From assembly GCF_900108455.1 (NCBI RefSeq), contig NZ_FNWS01000002.1, positions 124,001 to 188,000 of the forward strand: DNA of 64,000 bases. The letters run 5' to 3'. A model generated the notes under the pieces. That model had not been told where the DNA came from. It worked only from the letters and a program-made list of their open reading frames with translations, and ran no database searches. Origin of the DNA: Fructobacillus pseudoficulneus. Its GTDB lineage: Bacteria; Bacillota; Bacilli; Lactobacillales; Lactobacillaceae. Below are positions 7,240 through 17,038 of the stretch, piece after piece (position 1 is the stretch's first letter; each line of letters starts with the position of its first letter). Position numbers and translations under genes: made by a program.

Positions 7240-9174
7240 TTATTGGGCGTGCTGTTTTCTGAGGTTGACCAACTCAGTGGTTAATTGAATCAAAGCGGTA
7301 TCATCGTGCTGGCTCATCGCCAAGGCCATCTTCTTCTTCAAGTTTTCCACTTGGGTCTGATATGGCGCCTCTTTCATGATGATTCTCAGGTAGTCATCAA
7401 CTGCATCCCGTTGAACTTCTAGTGTACCAAATTCTCGGTCAATTGCCATCATTTTCTGGTTCAAATCCGGCTTCTGGACAAAGTCCATGAATCCTGCCAA
7501 ATCAAATCCCTGACCGGCCTGTTGCTGATAAGCTTCAAAAAGCATCATCAATAACTGGTACTCCGGATGGACAAAGGCAAAGTCCGGTAACCCCTTCACA
7601 TAAGCCAAAATGCCAGGTGCTTTAATCATCGCCATCAGCAGGCCTTGTTCGGCCCGTTCGACTTGACTAATCCCCTCATCCAAGTGACTAGCAATGTCAC
7701 TGGAAGAGGAATAACCGGCACCTGCGCTGGCCATTTGATTCAGGCTATCAAAGTTACCACCATCATCTTGGTCCCAGGCAGGCTCTTGCCAATCCATTTG
7801 CTTTGAACCAAAGCCTGACCGGTTAGCCTTCTTGGCTGCAACGGGCTTTTTCTCAGTACGGGCGTGACTCGTTTGGTACTGCTGTAATTCGGCTTTCAGT
7901 GCTGCATAGTCCGAGCCGTATTCATCACTAAACTGCTTTAAGAAGTAGTCTTGTTCGACTGGACTCGCATCGGTCAAGATCGGCCAAGCTTCCTTTAAGA
8001 ATTCTAAGTACTGCGCTTGATTCTGTAGGTTTTTACCGTTCTTTGCAGCTTGAATCAAAAATTCAGTTGGCGTCAAGACGCTGTGGTCCAAGGCTTGCTT
8101 CAGTGCATCCAATCCCCGTTCCCGACGAATTTCATCAGGATCGCGACCATCCGGCAAGGTAATCACGCCGATTTCAATTTGTGGGGCCACCTGCCGAATC
8201 AGTGGAATCGAACGCTTCGCTGCCTTTTGACCAGCAGCGTCACCATCGTAAATCAAAAGAATTCGATCAGTAATTTTCGCCAGTTCCTTCACGTGGGCAT
8301 CTGTCAAAGCAGTTCCCATGGTTGCCACCGCGCCTTCGGCACCCGCTAAGGCGGCCGAAATCACATCCATAAACCCTTCAAAAATCATGGCTGGTTGACC
8401 AGCCCGAATGGATCCCTTTGCCTGGTCAAAATTATAGAGCAAGTGTCCTTTATTAAAGAAAGGGCTTTCCGGCGAGTTCATGTACTTCGCTGGATTATCA
8501 GGGTCAAGTGAACGGCCAGAGAAGCCGCGAACCTGACCGCGGTCATCTTTAATTGGCCAAACCACTCGATTGTTAAAGCGGTCCCGACTAATTTCATCAT
8601 CTTGTTCCAGGAACAACTGACTTTGCTTTAACAAGCCTTCATCAAGGTTATGTTCCCGCGCATAAGATAACAAGACATTATTGCTGGGCACAAAGCCCAA
8701 ACCATAACGCTTAATGGTTTCATCATCTAACTGACGGTCATTATGCAAATATTCGAGCGCCTGCTCCCCAGCAGTCGTGTTGAGCAGAATGTGTGTATAA
8801 AGCCGTTCGGCGTTACTATACAAATCAAAAATCCCGGCATACTTTTCTTGCCGAGCAGAGAGTTGCCCCTCGTACTTATCCAAACCTGAAATATTCAGGT
8901 CCTTGGCCAAAGACAAAACAGCTTGGGGATAAGTATAGCCTTCCTTTTCCATCAGAAAAGAAAAAGCCGTTCCGGACCGGCCACATGAGAAGCAGTGAAA
9001 AACTTGCTTCTTATCATCAACAAACAACGATGGTCGGCGGTCTTCATGGAAAGGACAGGAGCCGTTCCATTCACGACCTCGCTTGACAAGCTGGGTGTAA
9101 TTTTGAATTAAATCCACCAAGTTCGTTTGCGACCGGACTTCATCAATTACACTTTGTGGAATCCGCTCTGCCAT
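7240..9174 (-). CDS. dnaG: DNA primase
   Basis: Makes RNA primers at the replication fork. It is 644 residues long, within the normal range. The N-terminal zinc finger uses C40, H43, C61 and C64 (CPFH...CFSC). The TOPRIM core shows the catalytic Glu in MIFEGFMDV (about 267) and the Asp pair in LIYDGDAAGQ (about 311). A Gly/Ser-rich linker near residues 465-500 separates the core from the C-terminal helicase-binding domain. The ribosome binding site is GAGGAGGCGT before ATG. It is transcribed from a perfect consensus promoter together with rpoD. Confidence 0.96.
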   Translation of the reverse strand: MAERIPQSVIDEVRSQTNLVDLIQNYTQLVKRGREWNGSCPFHEDRRPSLFVDDKKQVFHCFSCGRSGTAFSFLMEKEGYTYPQAVLSLAKDLNISGLDKYEGQLSARQEKYAGIFDLYSNAERLYTHILLNTTAGEQALEYLHNDRQLDDETIKRYGLGFVPSNNVLLSYAREHNLDEGLLKQSQLFLEQDDEISRDRFNNRVVWPIKDDRGQVRGFSGRSLDPDNPAKYMNSPESPFFNKGHLLYNFDQAKGSIRAGQPAMIFEGFMDVISAALAGAEGAVATMGTALTDAHVKELAKITDRILLIYDGDAAGQKAAKRSIPLIRQVAPQIEIGVITLPDGRDPDEIRRERGLDALKQALDHSVLTPTEFLIQAAKNGKNLQNQAQYLEFLKEAWPILTDASPVEQDYFLKQFSDEYGSDYAALKAELQQYQTSHARTEKKPVAAKKANRSGFGSKQMDWQEPAWDQDDGGNFDSLNQMASAGAGYSSSSDIASHLDEGISQVERAEQGLLMAMIKAPGILAYVKGLPDFAFVHPEYQLLMMLFEAYQQQAGQGFDLAGFMDFVQKPDLNQKMMAIDREFGTLEVQRDAVDDYLRIIMKEAPYQTQVENLKKKMALAMSQHDDTALIQLTTELVNLRKQHAQ

Positions 9175-9237
9175 ACGCCTCCTCGGGGTCCCCTGATGCG
9201 AGAGCCCGCACTTTCACCTAATACAATGCTGTCTACA

Positions 9238-9266
9238 ATTATAAAGAAATTTAGCCATTCTGTCAA
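9238..9266 (-). promoter_or_regulatory. dnaG-rpoD promoter
   Basis: TTGACA (9266-9261), 17-bp spacer, TATAAT (9243-9238): a full consensus match. Its upstream side abuts the terminator of the surface-protein gene. The ~60-nt leader contains short GC hairpins including GGGGACCCC. Confidence 0.92.
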
Positions 9267-9267
9267 A

Positions 9268-9298
9268 GCAAAAAGCCCTGTGCTCAGAAGGGCGCAGG
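9268..9298 (-). terminator. Terminator of the interrupted surface-protein gene
   Basis: GCCCT (9075-type arm at 9275-9279) pairs with AGGGC (9289-9293), followed on the minus strand by U5. Confidence 0.7.
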
Positions 9299-9319
9299 AC
9301 TGATAGACTGACTGGTTGA

Positions 9320-11629
9320 TTAATGGCGGTTTTTCTTGAAAAAGCCAGCCACTGCAACCGTCGTCACACCAATTGCTTCAAAAGAAAATAACATGGAAAA
9401 ACTCGATTTTATTACGCGCGCAGCAGTATGTGGCAATGACCCATTATCTCGGTTGTCAAAGAGGTCCACTCGCTTTACTATCGGACTAGCTGAGCTGGCC
9501 GCTGCTGAACCAGTACTTGGCGACCCACTAGCCGTGCCGCTCGTGGTCGAGCTTGGTTGGTGGTCCCCATTGATTTCCACCTCAATGGTTTGATTGATAT
9601 CCTGGCCCCCCGCTCGAAAGACCAACTGAGTTGGGTCAACTACCTGATAGCCAGCAGGAATTTGATCGTGTAAGTTGACTACCTGCCCCTCGACCGTTGT
9701 TTCTTGTGCGCTAGAAACAACCCGACCGTGATCAACAAAAGTAACCGTCACCGGGTCAATTTTAACCAAGTAAAAGGCGACTGGTTGTGCCGGATTCAAG
9801 GTCTGGTCCAAGGCAAATTGGTCCGTTGTTCCCTGCTTGGTCGTACCATCCAATTGATACAAAGTCGAACCAACCAGTTGATAGCCCGCAGGAATCGACA
9901 CCGTCACAGTTGACCCAGGAATCCCCTGAATAATGTAATTACCGCCAATTTGTTGCTTGGTAACCGAATCAAAGAACTGGTAGGATTGCCCAACTTGCCA
10001 ATCCCCTGGATTAGCTTGGCCATTATTAATTTCACTGCCCGAAAGCACTACTAATTTGCCGTTACTATCGTAGCGATTCCAGGTCGCCTTTGGCATTGTT
10101 GCATCCAAATCATTATCACTGGTCATGACAAACTTAGACCCCAATACCAAATGGGTCAGGTGTGATGTATACTGGTTAGCCGCAAAGGGCGAAGTACTCG
10201 AATCCGCCATCCCAGGATCCATCAAAAACATGTTGGCCTGGCTACTATCATCCGTGTTATCTATGCCACTGATATCAAGGTTTTTCAAACTAATCGTGTT
10301 GGCAAACATACCACTTGTTCCTTCGCCGGTCGTCGCACCCCGTGTTATGGCACCCGCCTTTGTCAGCTTGGCGTTCCAAGAACTTAAGTCCAGCGACTGC
10401 AAAGACATGTCATTAAAAAACAAGTCGCACATGTTATTGACGTTACTGACATCCAAATTGCTAATGCCCGTAATCGATTGGAGCCGGTACATATTGGAGA
10501 ACATCCCCCACATATCAACAACATGGCTCATATCAAAGTTCGAGACATCTAAATTGGTCAACGACTTTGTCCCGTTAAACATATCGTACATTTCAGTCGC
10601 ATTTTATGTATTAAAATGACTAAGGTCGATACTTTGTAACTGGGCATCGCCCGAAAAGAAACCAGTAAAGTCAGTTGTTTGCGAAGTATCGAGATTTTGC
10701 ATCCCCTCGATCGACGTTAAATTTGAAAAACCTCTCAATGTGCCAAGGGCATTTTGACCCGTCTTGACTGGTTGCGTGAAAACAATTTTTTGTACTTTTG
10801 CTTGGTCGGCTGGGCTCAAAACCGTTGTAGCATCCGTTGGCAAAACCCCTGCAGAACCATCATCCGCTGCACCAACTGTCAAAGTTCCGGTCGCTGGATC
10901 AAGGGTTGCGTTAGCTGTACCCCAATGGAAATTCGTGCTCCGTGCCAGACCAAGCACCGGATGATTCCCGCTCGTCCATTCCCAGCTGTTCCCCAGCATG
11001 GTTCCTTGGCCGTACAACGATGAAGAGTCAAAAATCAAACCCGCATCCTTCACCGCACTTAAATTGCGCGTTTCTAGACCAATCACACTTGTTAGAGCTG
11101 GCGTTACAGTAGTCGGCTGAGTAAACATCCCTGCAATTGACTGAACATGACTCATGTCCCAGGTACTTAAATCAATCGTTACCAAACTTTGGTCAAGGGC
11201 AAACATATTGGTCATGTTGGTTACTTGACTCGTGTCCAGACTAGCACCAGGCAAAAGCGTAAAACTAGTCATCGAAAACAGGTCTGTAAACAAACCAGTA
11301 GCATCTCCAACGAGCTGAACATTGCCAGAAATTTGAACCTGTTTCACAGCCTTAGGATCACCAATCTGCTTATTAAAAAACGTATACAAATTACCGTCAG
11401 TAGCCCCATTAATCGTTCCTGAACCAATGGTCATCACACCAGTATTCGTGTCAAAAGTCCAGCTAGCACTCCCCCACGTCCCGGTCTTAATTGTGTCTTG
11501 CGTGGCACTGCTATCCGCTTGGGCATGATTGTAGGTGACGAGCGGAGCAGCAACAGCTATCGTACTAAGTGTCGCTGTTGCCAATAACGCTGACCGCCAA
11601 CTAGCTATTTTAGTAACATTCCCCTTCAT
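9320..11629 (-). pseudogene. BspA-like LPxTA surface protein gene interrupted by an in-frame stop
   Basis: One 769-codon frame encoding a cell-wall protein is broken by a single TAA at 10604-10606 with no frameshift: both halves are in the same frame, separated by four sense codons before the next ATG. The layout is an N-terminal signal peptide, DUF285/BspA-type repeats (LxxLDLSxFDTSxVxxMxxMF) on both sides of the stop, a beta-rich C-terminal part, a Ser/Thr-rich linker, then SLPHTA, a hydrophobic helix and KKNRH. The intact paralogue next to it has His where the stop lies (SHFDTHNATNMYDLF). CAA to TAA would be enough. Readthrough or suppression cannot be excluded. Confidence 0.8.
10604..11629 (-). 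CDS. N-terminal half of the interrupted BspA-like surface protein
   Basis: The translatable 341-residue part upstream of the nonsense codon. It begins with a signal peptide (SWRSALLATATLSTIAVAAP, cleavage likely after AQA) and contains the first repeat block. It lacks a sorting signal, so any product should be secreted and lost from the wall. The start is supported by GAGGTGAGAACTA before ATG and by a good promoter 30 nt upstream. Confidence 0.6.
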   Translation of the reverse strand: MKGNVTKIASWRSALLATATLSTIAVAAPLVTYNHAQADSSATQDTIKTGTWGSASWTFDTNTGVMTIGSGTINGATDGNLYTFFNKQIGDPKAVKQVQISGNVQLVGDATGLFTDLFSMTSFTLLPGASLDTSQVTNMTNMFALDQSLVTIDLSTWDMSHVQSIAGMFTQPTTVTPALTSVIGLETRNLSAVKDAGLIFDSSSLYGQGTMLGNSWEWTSGNHPVLGLARSTNFHWGTANATLDPATGTLTVGAADDGSAGVLPTDATTVLSPADQAKVQKIVFTQPVKTGQNALGTLRGFSNLTSIEGMQNLDTSQTTDFTGFFSGDAQLQSIDLSHFNT

Positions 11630-11659
11630 TAGTTCTCACCTCGCCTTGCTTATGGCCTC

Positions 11660-11688
11660 ATTCTAATCCAAACAAAAGACAAAAACAA
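11660..11688 (-). promoter_or_regulatory. Promoter of the interrupted BspA-like gene
   Basis: TTGTTT (11688-11683), 17-bp spacer, TAGAAT (11665-11660), about 30 nt before the ATG. The -10 is identical to that of the intact paralogue. Confidence 0.6.
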
Positions 11689-11711
11689 TTCTAAGGTAAT
11701 CAAAGTGAAAC

Positions 11712-11743
11712 AAAAAACCTGCGCTCAACTGAGTACAGGTTTT
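11712..11743 (-). terminator. Terminator of the intact BspA-like gene
   Basis: AAAACCTG (11714-11721) pairs with CAGGTTTT (11736-11743), with an inner CTCA/GAG helix and a U-run on the minus strand. Confidence 0.8.
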
Positions 11744-11757
11744 CAACTAAAACTAGA

Positions 11758-13983
11758 TTATTCTCGTGGATTCTTCTTAAACAACAAAGCGAATACAGCC
11801 ACAACTGCTGCCACAAAAACGCCAACAAAGTTCTTTTCAACCGCCTTCACGGCCGTCTTTGGCAACTCTATTTCCTTTTTGCTGCTACTAGAGGTGTCAA
11901 CATGCGTTGAATTCGTTTGTGAATCCCCGCTACTTTGCTTGGTATCGTGGTCCCCGTGGGTTTCGACCTCAACATCACGCGTCACATCCTGGTCAGTGAC
12001 TTTAACCGTTAACTGACTTGGATTAACAACTTGATAGCCAGCTGGAATACTATCTTGGAAGTTAGCAGTTTGATCTTCATCAACTGACTTCTTGGCAGTC
12101 CCAATCACCTTGCCATGATCGACAAAATTAATCGTGATTGGCACAACTTTAATTAAGTAGAAAATGGCTGGCTTGTGAATGTCCAACGTCTCATCCAAGG
12201 CGAACTGGTTCGTCGTACCGTGTCGAACATCACCATTGGTTTCATAGACGTTTGAGCTAATCAACCGGTAGCCATCAGGAATTGGTACTGTCACCTCTGT
12301 TCCAGGTAATCCCTGAACGATGTGATTACTACCAATTTGCGCACCTGTTAATAGGTCGAAAAGCTGGTAAGACTGACCACCCTGCCAATTTCCAGGGTGA
12401 GCGTTTCCATCACTAATCGCATTTCCAACGATAACCACCAGGTTGCCGTTTTCATCGTAACGGTTCCAAACCACATTTGGCACCGTACCATCCAAATCAT
12501 TCTCACTCTTTAATAAGAACTTTGGACTCAAAACAACATGGGTCAAATGTGCCGTGAACTGGCTGGCATTAAGCGGTGAAGTTGACATATCGACCAGGTT
12601 AGGGCTCATTGTAAACATGTTTTCTTGTGCAGGATCAGCGGTGTTATCCAAGTTACGGATATCCAGGCTCTTCAAGCTCACCGTGTTGGCGAACATGCCA
12701 CCCGTACTATCATTATGGTCAGCGGGCAAACCTGCAATTGGTGCTAACTTTGCGTTCCATGAACTCAAGTCCAAGGCTAGCAATGACATATCATTTAAGA
12801 AGAGGTCGTGCATGTTCTTGACATTGCTGACGTTCAAATTATTAATGCCATTGATTGCCTGGACCCGGTACATGTTGGCAAACATTCCCGACATATTGAC
12901 CACATTACTCGTATCAAAGTTGGAAACATCAATGTTCGTTAGCGCCTTGTCCCCATTAAAGAGATCATACATGTTGGTGGCATTGTGCGTATCAAAGTGA
13001 CTCAAATCAATGCTCTGTAACGCAGTGTCATCACCAAAGAGGCCACTAAAATTCGTTACCGCTGAGGTATCCAAATTCTGCATGCCTTCAATCGAAGTCA
13101 CATAAGAAAAACCGCTAAGGCCTGAAGTAGCATCTGCTGCAAATTTAACTGGTTTCGTAAAAACAATCTTTGTGACTTGCTGTTGGTTGGTTGCACTCAA
13201 GTAGGCGGTTGCGTTAGTTGGCAACACACCTTCAGAACCGTCATCCGCTGCTCCAACAGTTAACGTCAACGTTGTTGCATCGTAGTGAGCATTGGCCGTT
13301 CCCCAGTGAAAGTTGGTATTGTGATAAATGCCCAATGGGTGGTTACCGGCAACCCACTCCCAGGTATTCCATGAAAAAATTCCTTGGTTAGCTAAGGGCG
13401 TTGACAAGAAGATATCACCCGCGTTGGTCACAGCACCCAAGTCACGGGTCTCTAAACCTGTCACATTAGTTAACGATTTAGCATTTTCAAACATACCCTC
13501 GATATTTTTAACATGACTCATGTCCCAGGTACTCAAGTCAATTGATTGCAAAGCAAAGTTCAGTGCAAACATATTGGACATGTCTGTTACCTGGCTTGTA
13601 TCCAATTGGCCACCTGGTTCAATAGTAAAGCTCGTCAAAGCCGTCAATGAATTAAACAAAACATTGGCACTGCCAACTAATTTGACGTCACCGTTAATTT
13701 GAATTTGCTTAATACCAGTGATAGCATTCGGAATAACCTTTTGCAAAACGTTATCCGTGGCACCATTAATCGTACCGGACCCAATCGTTACGACCCCTGA
13801 ATCTGGATAATAAGTCCACGTTGCCGTTCCCCATGTACCACTTGTGCTGGAAGTCTGAGAAACAGTAGTATCAGCCTGCACATTGTGATGTGACATGGCT
13901 GGTGCCGCAACGATTAACGTACTAAGGACGGCAGTTGTTACTAATACTGACCGCCAGCTATTTGTCTTTGTATTGTTTAACAT
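11758..13983 (-). CDS. BspA-like repeat surface protein, LPKTA wall-anchored
   Basis: A 741-residue predicted wall protein. Signal peptide: SWRSVLVTTAVLSTLIVAAP, cleavage probably near HHNVQADTT. Residues ~110-420 hold BspA/DUF285 leucine-rich repeats of the form LxxIDLSxFDTxxVxxMxxLF. A beta-rich region follows with two similar segments (IPxGYRLI/IPAGYQVV), as in adhesin stalks. The end has a Ser-rich linker, LPKTA, a hydrophobic helix and KKNPRE. The ATG at 13983 is preferred because GAGGGGAATAAGCAA precedes it; the frame is open 9 codons further. It is a tandem paralogue of the broken gene downstream. Ligand unknown; adhesion is a family-based inference. Confidence 0.85.
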   Translation of the reverse strand: MLNNTKTNSWRSVLVTTAVLSTLIVAAPAMSHHNVQADTTVSQTSSTSGTWGTATWTYYPDSGVVTIGSGTINGATDNVLQKVIPNAITGIKQIQINGDVKLVGSANVLFNSLTALTSFTIEPGGQLDTSQVTDMSNMFALNFALQSIDLSTWDMSHVKNIEGMFENAKSLTNVTGLETRDLGAVTNAGDIFLSTPLANQGIFSWNTWEWVAGNHPLGIYHNTNFHWGTANAHYDATTLTLTVGAADDGSEGVLPTNATAYLSATNQQQVTKIVFTKPVKFAADATSGLSGFSYVTSIEGMQNLDTSAVTNFSGLFGDDTALQSIDLSHFDTHNATNMYDLFNGDKALTNIDVSNFDTSNVVNMSGMFANMYRVQAINGINNLNVSNVKNMHDLFLNDMSLLALDLSSWNAKLAPIAGLPADHNDSTGGMFANTVSLKSLDIRNLDNTADPAQENMFTMSPNLVDMSTSPLNASQFTAHLTHVVLSPKFLLKSENDLDGTVPNVVWNRYDENGNLVVIVGNAISDGNAHPGNWQGGQSYQLFDLLTGAQIGSNHIVQGLPGTEVTVPIPDGYRLISSNVYETNGDVRHGTTNQFALDETLDIHKPAIFYLIKVVPITINFVDHGKVIGTAKKSVDEDQTANFQDSIPAGYQVVNPSQLTVKVTDQDVTRDVEVETHGDHDTKQSSGDSQTNSTHVDTSSSSKKEIELPKTAVKAVEKNFVGVFVAAVVAVFALLFKKNPRE

Positions 13984-14017
13984 TTGCTTATTCCCCTCTG
14001 TCTCACTCATTAATCTT

Positions 14018-14046
14018 ATTCTAAACTATTTTAGACATATAAGCAA
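14018..14046 (-). promoter_or_regulatory. Promoter of the intact BspA-like gene
   Basis: TTGCTT (14046-14041), 17-bp spacer, TAGAAT (14023-14018), 35 nt before the chosen start. Confidence 0.6.
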
Positions 14047-14091
14047 CACTTCTGTAATGAAAAAGAAACAAATTATGTAACAATCCAACAA

Positions 14092-14125
14092 AAAAAAGTC
14101 TCTCAACTTTTTTTGTGAGAGACTT
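14092..14125 (-). terminator. Terminator of the 2HCT transporter gene at 14155
   Basis: AAGTCTCTCA pairs with TGAGAGACTT (about 14097-14106 with 14116-14125), with a run of eight A on the plus strand that becomes U on the transcript. Confidence 0.85.
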
Positions 14126-14154
14126 CTTTCAACAAAGCATTTGTTTTTTAAATT

Positions 14155-15483
14155 TTAGTGCATAACCGTAATCAGCAAACCACCCAAGATCAAGATGATT
14201 GCACCACCGATTCGGTTACCCATTTGCGCGAAGGCAATTAAGCCCATTCGATTTGAAGCTGACAAGACGGCCACGTTTCCAGTTCCACCCATTGAGTTGT
14301 TGATCATTCCAGCAGAAATTGCTGATTCGACCGGGTACAAGCCAAAGAGCTTACCAAGAAATGCACCTGCAATTCCAATCGTCACTACTGAGACAAAGGC
14401 ACAAACGACCAATTGCCATGACAAAGTAGCCAACAATTTGTTCATATCAACCAAGGCCAATCCAATACCAGCCAACAAAGCCTGTGTGGTTTTCGAAACA
14501 ATCAAATTTCCAAACATCACAGCTGAATCTTCGTAAAACTTTGGTACCAAGTTCAAGGCTTTGGCCACAATCACGGCCAAAATCAAGAAGGCAAAGGCGT
14601 TAATGCTTGGCACAAGTGCATTCAACAAGTTTCCAATCATGTAGAATGACAAAGCGACCATCATCCCTACTAACATTTGTGAGTAGTTGACTGCCGGTGC
14701 TTCTTCTTGCTTAGCATCCCCGCCTGCCATGTCTTCGTTCGTCTTCAACAATTGGCCTTGACCATTCATCTTTGACTTAGCCGTAAACTTAACCAGCAAT
14801 GATGAACCAATAATCGCCATCAAATTTGCCAAGACAACAGCTGGGAAAAGTTGGTTCAAAATTGATCCGGCCGAAACATGCAGGGCTGAGCCATAGATGT
14901 TTGAAAGCGGAACAATTCCGGCACCGATTCCACCTGCCATCATTGGAAAGGCAACATACAAGGCTGTGTGGTTAAAACCAAGCCCGAGTAGTTGACCAAC
15001 AAAGCTGACAACAAAGAATGTAATGATCATCGCCCCAAAGGCAACTGGCAAGAAACGCACAGCTGACTTCAGCAACAGCTTCCGGTCCATCTTCAAAATG
15101 GCTGACGTAATCAAGGCCACGATGTAGAATTCCAAAAAGTTCTGGGTTGAGATGAAGGTCCGGATAGTCACAACGGCTTCCTTAGGCACCACACCAGTAC
15201 CGGCCAAGATCGAGCCAGCAACAACGGCAAATGCTGAACCACCACCCAAATATGAACGAAGGATTGGTAGGTTGTTACCAACATAGAAGAAGATTCCCCC
15301 AAGCATTACTAATGCAAAGAGGCCCCCACCCATATTATTTGGTAACAAACGTAGGAATAATACAGTTCCCAGTAGGACCACCATAATTAAAAAGGCAACC
15401 CCACCGATTCCTGCAACTTGTAGCTTACTTTCGATTTTGGAAAGAATCCCGGCACCTTGCGGCGCCTGTGTTTCCTCAGACAT
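14155..15483 (-). CDS. 2-hydroxycarboxylate transporter (2HCT family), second copy
   Basis: Secondary transporter of 442 residues with about 11 hydrophobic segments, in the CitS/CitP/MleP/MaeN family. Both signature loops are present: GGIGAGIVPL in the first half and NNSMGGTGNVAVL in the second, and the Arg of AFAQMGNRIGGA that binds the substrate carboxylate in CitP. It is closely similar to the citP gene at 18691 over its whole length, so the two look like a duplication separated by two surface-protein genes. Malate or citrate uptake coupled to lactate or proton exchange is likely; which substrate cannot be told. GAGGAG precedes the ATG. Confidence 0.88.
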   Translation of the reverse strand: MSEETQAPQGAGILSKIESKLQVAGIGGVAFLIMVVLLGTVLFLRLLPNNMGGGLFALVMLGGIFFYVGNNLPILRSYLGGGSAFAVVAGSILAGTGVVPKEAVVTIRTFISTQNFLEFYIVALITSAILKMDRKLLLKSAVRFLPVAFGAMIITFFVVSFVGQLLGLGFNHTALYVAFPMMAGGIGAGIVPLSNIYGSALHVSAGSILNQLFPAVVLANLMAIIGSSLLVKFTAKSKMNGQGQLLKTNEDMAGGDAKQEEAPAVNYSQMLVGMMVALSFYMIGNLLNALVPSINAFAFLILAVIVAKALNLVPKFYEDSAVMFGNLIVSKTTQALLAGIGLALVDMNKLLATLSWQLVVCAFVSVVTIGIAGAFLGKLFGLYPVESAISAGMINNSMGGTGNVAVLSASNRMGLIAFAQMGNRIGGAIILILGGLLITVMH

Positions 15484-15513
15484 AATATCTCCTCATCGCA
15501 AAGCAACTTTAAT

Positions 15514-15541
15514 ATCTTAACACGTTTTTAAAATTAATCAA
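15514..15541 (-). promoter_or_regulatory. Promoter of the second 2HCT transporter gene
   Basis: TTGATT (15541-15536), 16-bp spacer, TAAGAT (15519-15514), 30 nt before the start codon. Confidence 0.5.
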
Positions 15542-15565
15542 ATATTTTTATTACTACATAAGCAT

Positions 15566-15594
15566 AAAAAAAGACCCGCAAATGCGGATCCTTT
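15566..15594 (-). terminator. Terminator of the surface-protein gene at 15601
   Basis: Minus-strand GATCCGCA pairs with TGCGGGTC (one G-U), followed by U7. It starts only a few bases after the stop codon. Confidence 0.8.
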
Positions 15595-15600
15595 TGATGA

Positions 15601-16998
15601 TTATAATTCGTTTTTCTTGTTACGGGCCAAGAAGAGCAATGAACTCAAACCAATAACACCTAATACTGCTAATGCACTAGCATTACGGTTAAATTTGGCT
15701 GAAGTCTTAGGCAAAATGCTCTTTGAACTTGCCTTTTCACTATCAGAAGTGGCTGCATTGGTAGCTCCGGTTGTGCTTGCTGCACTAGTTACGTCCTCGC
15801 CACCAGTTGTTGGCAAGACGGCTTTGTTGGCAGCTGCTGTGTTAGTTGCTGTTGAGGTTGATTGGTTAGAAGTTGTTGATGAGGCTGGTGTTGCGGGGGC
15901 ATCAATTAATGGAATTGAATTTATTGCCGCAACAGCCGCAGCTTTAATAGCAGCAAACTTTGCCGAACCATCTACAACGTTTCCGCTAACATTGCTGCTG
16001 GCAAGAGCGTCATCAACCTGTTTCAAATAATTGTCCAATACAGAACTAATCTTTGAGGTATCAGCCACTTTACCGCTAGCACTCTTTGAACTAGCCTGAC
16101 TAGCAATGTAATTCAAGACATCCTTTGCACCGGCTGCGTAAATAATATTGCTATTCGATGTTGACTGTATCTCGTCAAAGTCCGAACTCGTGTAATAGGT
16201 AGTTGCTTGATGAAAACTAAGAAAATCTTCAAAATTGGAAAGATCGTGGTCTTGCTTTTCCTGTTGAATTGCATTCTTAATATTTGTCTGTGCACTTTCA
16301 GGTAATGAATCTGAATCATTAATTTTTGCAGCTGTCTCTACCACAGGCTGCTGTGCTTGGATTTGTTGCGCTCTCATACTGTATAATTCAAATAAAGTAG
16401 TTGGATCAAGCTTTATTAATCCATTCAAATCTTGAGTCTTAATATAATTTAACTCATCCTCGTAAGACTTATTGTAAGCGACAATATCACTTGGAGTATA
16501 ATACTGAAGATAAGTTAGTAGAGACACTGCATACCTTTGAATCCGAGTCGAATCTAACGTATTAGCGTTCACTAAATTTTGAATCGTCGTCGCATCTGTT
16601 GCTAAGTCAATTTGATTTAGCAAAGTTGTCTTGGCTTGATCACTAAAGATTGAAGTAAAACTACTAATCAGATTCTGATACATTGACGCATCAATCGCGT
16701 TATTTGGCAAAGGATTGCTAATTGCATTTGTTAATGTTGATTGTAAACTCTGTATTGCTTCATTTCCATTGGTAAAATTATAACCTATGGTCGTTTCGGC
16801 TTGCTGTTTTTGAGAATAGAATCGATCATTTGGATTTAAATCAGCACTAGCAACAAGTCCCTGTGGGAAAGAAGGTAACACATGATTGTTACCAGCAACT
16901 TGAACAAATAACGTAACAGTCACAGAAGCTGTAGCCGCAATAACCAGTCCCTTTCCAGCTTTAAACATCTTATATTTTAAATTCGTCCCAAACTTCAT
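15601..16998 (-). CDS. Helical surface protein with KxYKxGKxW-like signal and LPKTS anchor
   Basis: A 465-residue predicted wall protein. It begins KYKMFKAGKGLV, a variant of the KxYKxGKxW signal-peptide motif (Phe for Tyr, Leu for Trp), then a long hydrophobic core. The mature part is mostly helical (Gln, Ala, Asn, Ser, Thr-rich), with NSIPLIDAPA before a Ser/Thr-rich linker that would suit O-glycosylation. The tail has an internal LPTTG, then ILPKTS, a hydrophobic helix and ARNKKNEL. It is homologous to the next gene, most clearly in the last third. AGGAG precedes the ATG. Function unknown; an accessory-Sec client is my inference. Confidence 0.8.
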   Translation of the reverse strand: MKFGTNLKYKMFKAGKGLVIAATASVTVTLFVQVAGNNHVLPSFPQGLVASADLNPNDRFYSQKQQAETTIGYNFTNGNEAIQSLQSTLTNAISNPLPNNAIDASMYQNLISSFTSIFSDQAKTTLLNQIDLATDATTIQNLVNANTLDSTRIQRYAVSLLTYLQYYTPSDIVAYNKSYEDELNYIKTQDLNGLIKLDPTTLFELYSMRAQQIQAQQPVVETAAKINDSDSLPESAQTNIKNAIQQEKQDHDLSNFEDFLSFHQATTYYTSSDFDEIQSTSNSNIIYAAGAKDVLNYIASQASSKSASGKVADTSKISSVLDNYLKQVDDALASSNVSGNVVDGSAKFAAIKAAAVAAINSIPLIDAPATPASSTTSNQSTSTATNTAAANKAVLPTTGGEDVTSAASTTGATNAATSDSEKASSKSILPKTSAKFNRNASALAVLGVIGLSSLLFLARNKKNEL

Positions 16999-17020
16999 AA
17001 CAATCTCCTAAAAAACAGGC

Positions 17021-17034
17021 GTAACATTTGTTAC
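17021..17034. promoter_or_regulatory. Palindrome at the promoter of the 15601 surface-protein gene
   Basis: GTAACA-TT-TGTTAC, a perfect 6-bp dyad located at the expected transcription start, just downstream of the -10. It is operator-like, but no regulator is identified. Confidence 0.4.
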
Positions 17035-17038
17035 CTAA

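Noticed and set aside
15790-15830. Internal LPTTG of the 15601 protein as the sorting signal
   Set aside because: It is followed by polar sequence; the hydrophobic helix and charged tail come after the later LPKTS.
15617-16030. Hydrophobic plus-strand frame opposite the 15601 gene
   Set aside because: Caused by antisense reading of the Ser/Thr/Ala-rich linker and anchor; no start signals.
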